A stretch of DNA of 64,000 bases from Ahaetulla prasina (taxonomy: Eukaryota; Chordata; Lepidosauria; Squamata; Colubridae): NCBI RefSeq assembly GCF_028640845.1, contig NC_080540.1, positions 158,990,438 to 159,054,437 on the forward strand. Direction: 5' to 3'. Positions 59,818 through 64,000 of this stretch are shown here, piece by piece (position 1 is the first letter of the stretch; each line of letters opens with the position of its first letter). Made by a program: the position numbers and the translations under genes. The notes beneath the pieces were generated by a model. It searched no databases, was not told where the DNA came from, and saw nothing but the letters and a program-made list of their open reading frames with translations.

Positions 59818-60782
59818 ATGCTATGGGGTGGATGGGAGGTTGGTTTAATATGTATTAAATGTCACGAAAAGAACCCACGCCTTGTGGGGAGTGGGGGCTA
59901 CAAATAAATTTTGAAGCAACAGCCTTCTTTTATCACTATCCTCAACCACTGGCAATTGGCAGAGATTCCATCTCACTCCCTTGCACAAAGTGAACTGTAG
60001 CTCATTAAAACTTATGTCTTTTAATGCAATTTGTTAATCTGAAAACTCTATCATAACTTTTCCCACAATTCTGTGTCAAGAAGAAAGAGGGATTCTGGGA
60101 AATTAGGCAGAGAAAACACCACGGGGTTGGCAAAACCACTGATTAACTTCCCATATTGGAGCTCAATATTAGGGGGGGATCCAAATTCAGGAATCATGTC
60201 TCAATATAATTGTAGGGATGGTTGCGTTGCCAGTCCAGGATTATGAGCAAGAAGCCAAAAGCAGCGCATTGGAGATTTACATCGCCATCGTCACTACCAC
60301 CACCAAGAATTTCCAATATTTTTAAGACAAACATTTATCATAATATAGTCTATCATGGATCATAGCCTCTGCCATAAAGAAACTATTATTTCGTAAGGTG
60401 AAATATAACTCTCTGCTGTTTTTGCTGCCAAAGGCCAACACAGTTACCACTGTAGAAAATGCACTGTAATAATGCACTCCAAATAACACTGTGGTATTAC
60501 AATGCTCTCTTTTATTTTCACTCCTTTTCCCAATACCTTCAAGCAAAGGGTTTGTCTGTTTGATTGCCACCTCATGCTTGGTTGATAATTTTATGGAGCC
60601 GTTTGCTATCTGATCATGCGGGATCTTTTTTGTTTTAAGTCTCTCCTTTCAAATATATCTCAGAAGTCACGTTTCAGTGATTACAATTGGAAATCCTTTC
60701 TCCATCAAGAGGAGCCCTATAGAAGTCAGATAAGCAAGCAAGCACATGGTATGATGAGTGCATAAGGCACAGAAATTGTAAG

Positions 60783-60988
60783 ACAGGTAGTCCTTGACCT
60801 ATGACCATTTCTTTAACAACCATTCAAAGTTACAACGGTCTTGGAAAAAGTGACTTACAACCTATCCTCAAAGTTACAACCATCTCTCTATCTCTGTCTG
60901 TTTGTTTGTCTGTCTGTCTATCTGTCTCTCTCTCTCTTTCTCTCTCTCTGTCTCTCTGTGTCTCTACCTGTGTCTCTGTCTGTCTCTG

Positions 60989-61050
<62 letters not shown>

Positions 61051-61337
61051 CTATAGTCATATGATCACAACTTAGGTGCCTTACAACTAGCTCTTATTTT
61101 CCACACTTGCAGCGTATTACAGTTACGTAAATGGGATTTGTGACCTTCCCAGCCAGCTTCCAACAAGTCTATTCAATTAGGAAAGCTGAATTTGCTTAAT
61201 GACGACATGGTTCATACGTGGCTAGCTTGGTAAAAAATTGTAATAAATTCAAGTCTGATCACATGACGATGATTCCTTTTATGACCACATCGACTAATGA
61301 CAGAAATTCTAGTCCCAATTGTGATTGTAAGTCCATA
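60783..61337. repeat. Mariner-type MITE with (CT)n/(CA)n expansion
   Basis: Starts acaggtagtccttgacctatgacc and ends gtgattgtaagtccata. The middle (60889-61050) is an interrupted tctctgtc...acacac microsatellite. Confidence 0.6.
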
Positions 61338-61843
61338 CTTCCGGAAAGCTGGGTGGGGTGGGGTGGGGTGGAAATCATCTTCCAAACCAAATAAGCAGCA
61401 TTTTGCTAGCAATAGGATAAAACAAAATGGTGAAAACTATATTTTTTGTATAGATCAGACTTTATTTTTCAGCTGTGGATCAAAGGCTTTCCCTACTCTT
61501 GAATATTAAGCAAGCTCGTAAAAATAATTAATCCTTGTGCAGATGGATTCCCTTGGCCTTATCTAATTGTCTGAGATTAACCACCTTGGCATAATTTATG
61601 ATGAAAACTCTGTCCCTCCAGAGACAGATGTGTTTCCGCTGCACCAGCCTGATTTTTTTTTGTTTTTGAACAGTTGGTGTCTTGCTTAAGCTAACAACTA
61701 AGAAAAACATTATCCAAGCTTCTGAAATAAAATAACAGTTGAATTCTTTGATAAACAACCAGACTGCTACTACACATACTATATCCAATTAAGAAGAAAG
61801 CTAGGCATTTCTTTGTTTAAAATATGTATATCCAAATTTAAAT

Positions 61844-62106
61844 GGGCCTCTGGTGGCGCAACAGGCTAATGCAGCCTATTATTAACAGCAACTGCTTGCA
61901 ATATTGCAGGTTCAAGTCCCACCAAGCCCAAGGTTGACTCAGCCTTCCATCCTTTATAAGGTAGGTAAAATGAGGACTCAGATTGTTGGGGGGCAATAAG
62001 TTGACTTTGTATATAGTATACAAATGGATGAAGACTATTGCTTGACATAGTGTAAGCCACCCTGAGTCTTCGGAGAAGGGCGGGATATAAATGCCAAAAA
62101 AAAATA
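61844..62106 (+). repeat. SINE-1 copy
   Basis: gggcctctggtggcgcaaca head (A box), B box ggttcaagtcc, tail caccctgagtcttcggagaagggcgg, A run. Confidence 0.87.
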
Positions 62107-62665
62107 ATTTAGTTTTATAGAGAGACTGATCTTGAAATAATAATACTAATCTAAACCAAATCACACCTGCAAAACATCACTCTATTAAGGTGGTGGATAT
62201 TGATGGACAATGGCAAGATCCTTCCTTTTCTCTCTACTTATCGTGAAACTGGTCTCAGTTGAAGAGTCCAAACAGAGGAAACCTTTAAATTGAGGGCCAT
62301 CCTGTAGGATGCATAGACACCCAATTTAATATGATGACAGATTCAATTAATAATCAAAGTCTACAAACATTCTATAATACAATATGGCACGGTGACTCCT
62401 GTGGAGTTTAGACAGATACAGTTTTAAAACACTTTATCCCACTAGTTCAAAGTGGTTATCAACAACCCCAGTAAAGCAAAATAAAATGAATAAAATAAAG
62501 TAACCACTTCAAGCACAGCAGTGATAATCAAAACACCACTCAAAAGGAATCGCTACAAAATCGAATAATGATACACTTTAAAATATCTTGTCAAAAGTTT
62601 CTTAAAAGCATCTCTCAGTCACATATGTAAGGTGGCTGGAGAGGGTATTATTCTACAACATTCTT
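62107..62665. other. No recognised feature
   Basis: AT-rich. No coding signal or repeat copy seen. Confidence 0.3.
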
Positions 62666-62673
62666 CTCTAGGC

Positions 62674-62813
62674 CAGGGGTCTGCAAACTTGGCTCTTTCA
62701 AGACTTGTGGACTTCAACTCCCAGAGCTGGCTGGGAAAGCTGGGAAAGCTGGCTGAAGAACTCTGGGAGTTGAAGTCCACAAGTCTTAAAAGAGCCAAGT
62801 TTGCAGACCCCTG
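62674..62813. mobile_element. Foldback hAT-like MITE (family B), copy 7
   Basis: 140-bp palindrome, CAGGGGTCTGCAAACTTGGC to GCCAAGTTTGCAGACCCCTG, perfect 8-bp duplication CTCTAGGC (62666-62673, 62814-62821). Confidence 0.93.
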
Positions 62814-63515
62814 CTCTAGGCTAATGGTTTCTGTATGGATTGGGACTACAGCTCCCATAATTCTTACCCTATATGGCCATTAACTAGGTTTGTTTGGAAT
62901 TCTGAGAATTCTGGTCCTAATATTCATGTGGGGAATTCAGCTTAGTAAGGCTCCTTGAGTTCTCCAAGCTGATTCCTGTCACCAAAAAGGCTCCACTTAA
63001 TATACCTATATCTCAACCGGCAGGAGGAAACAAAGCAGAATTGTATAGTGTACATATTTGTTTTTATAGTCTACATATTTGTAGCGTAAGAAATTATTTT
63101 TGCAACACTTGATACTCAAAAATGTTTTAGGGCTTAACACCCAGTAGCAAAATTTTCAATTTAAGCTTGGAAATTGACCAACCAAAAAATGGCAGCTAAT
63201 AAAATGTTGCTACTTTGCAGATGGCTCAATCAATATCCATAGTGCCGTATTTTGCACAACTAAATTTGCCAAAACCTCCTTGGATGCTGGATCATTTCAC
63301 CTGTTGTAACAAAGATATATTGCACTTGCCCTAGGGAAGGATCAGGCAGGTAGACCCGATGAAATGAGCAAAAATATCCCAAGTTATAGCTTCACCTAAT
63401 CATGCACAAACCATGTTTCCTATGAGAGCGGGAATAAACCAGAAATTGATTTTTTTGTAAGGGTGTGGCTACATCTTATCTTAAAACATAGACCTAATCT
63501 ATCTATGCTCCAACA

Positions 63516-63833
63516 CAGGGGTCCCCAACCCCCCAAGCTATGGACCGATACCGGTCCTAGGCCTGTTAGGAACTGGGACACCCAGCTGGAGATGAACAGT
63601 GGGCGAGCAAGTGAAGCTTCATCTATATTTGCAGTCGCTTCCCAGCGTTAACATCAATGCCTCAGCTCCACGTCAGCTCATCAGGCATTTGGTTCTCATA
63701 GGAGAGTAAACCCTACTGTAAACTGCACATGCAAGGGATCTATGTTGTGAGCTCCTCCTTCCCTCTCCCAGACTGTGGAAAATTTGTCTTTTCCAAAACC
63801 GTTCCCTGGTACCCAAAAGGTTAGGGACCACTG
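63516..63833. mobile_element. hAT-like MITE (family G)
   Basis: 318 bp with inverted ends CAGGGGTCCCCAACC and GGTTAGGGACCACTG, perfect 8-bp duplication CTCCAACA (63508-63515, 63834-63841). Confidence 0.9.
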
Positions 63834-63845
63834 CTCCAACAATAA

Positions 63846-64000
63846 AGGTAAAGGTAAAGGTTCCCCTCAACACATACGTGCTAGTCGTTGCCGACTCTAG
63901 GGGGCGATGCTCATCTCCATTTCAAAGCTGAAGAGCCAGCGCTGTCCGAAGACGTCTCCGTGGTCATGTGGCCGGCATGACTCAACGCTAAAGGCGCACA
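63846..64000 (-). repeat. SINE-2 copy, cut by the window edge
   Basis: aaaggtaaaggtaaaggttcccct, then the SINE-2 body (gtcgttgccgactctaggggg, gaagacgtctccgtggtcatg) up to the last base. The tRNA head lies beyond the edge. Confidence 0.9.

Noticed and set aside
60801..61064. Ser/Leu/Val-rich and Arg/Glu-rich frames on both strands
   Set aside because: Translation of an interrupted CT/CA microsatellite inside a MITE.

Overview
This is a vertebrate nuclear window, almost certainly from a squamate and most likely an advanced snake. The evidence is two host genes in the conserved tetrapod order BCDIN3D-FAIM2, both on the minus strand, embedded in a very mixed set of transposable elements: L1, CR1, L2, R4-type and Penelope-like retroelements, Ty3/gypsy elements, tRNA-derived SINEs and many small hAT-like MITEs. 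A CR1 3' end runs directly into an (AATAG)n microsatellite, an association described from snake genomes. The species cannot be named from the sequence alone.

Host genes. BCDIN3D (RNA 5'-monophosphate methyltransferase) is complete in two coding exons (2871-2653 and 1669-1085), with a CpG-rich start region at about 2650-2900. FAIM2/LFG2 (TMBIM family membrane protein) occupies 31195-55360 as ten coding exons with intact splice sites and phases. The one or two exons coding for its N-terminus were not found and probably lie beyond the right edge. The quiet stretch at 27342-31194 is probably its long 3' UTR. No other host gene, rRNA, genuine tRNA or CRISPR array was seen.

Layout. 1-3250 holds BCDIN3D. 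3250-31000 is intergenic and mostly repeats: a Ty3/gypsy element with two identical LTRs (4246-8803), a Penelope-like remnant, a solo LTR split by an L1 (11378-12997), an L2 LINE with a 330-codon reading frame (14657-15868), SINEs and MITEs. 31000-64000 is FAIM2 with intron-borne repeats: R4-type LINE tails with microsatellites, a second gypsy remnant interrupted by an ORF1-only L1, CR1 pieces, three full SINE-1 copies and foldback MITEs.

Most notable observation. A 262-bp hAT-like MITE (38440-38701) has inserted exactly at the 5' splice site of FAIM2 exon 11. Its 8-bp target-site duplication is the splice-donor octamer itself, so the gene now carries two identical donors flanking the transposon. 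Other strong patterns are a foldback MITE family whose 8-bp duplications centre on TA, nested insertions that can be ordered in time from their duplications, and a SINE whose 3' tail resembles the L2 LINE tail in the same window.

Limits. Everything was read by eye. Family names of repeats are by resemblance, edges without a target-site duplication are approximate, and UTRs and promoters are inferred.
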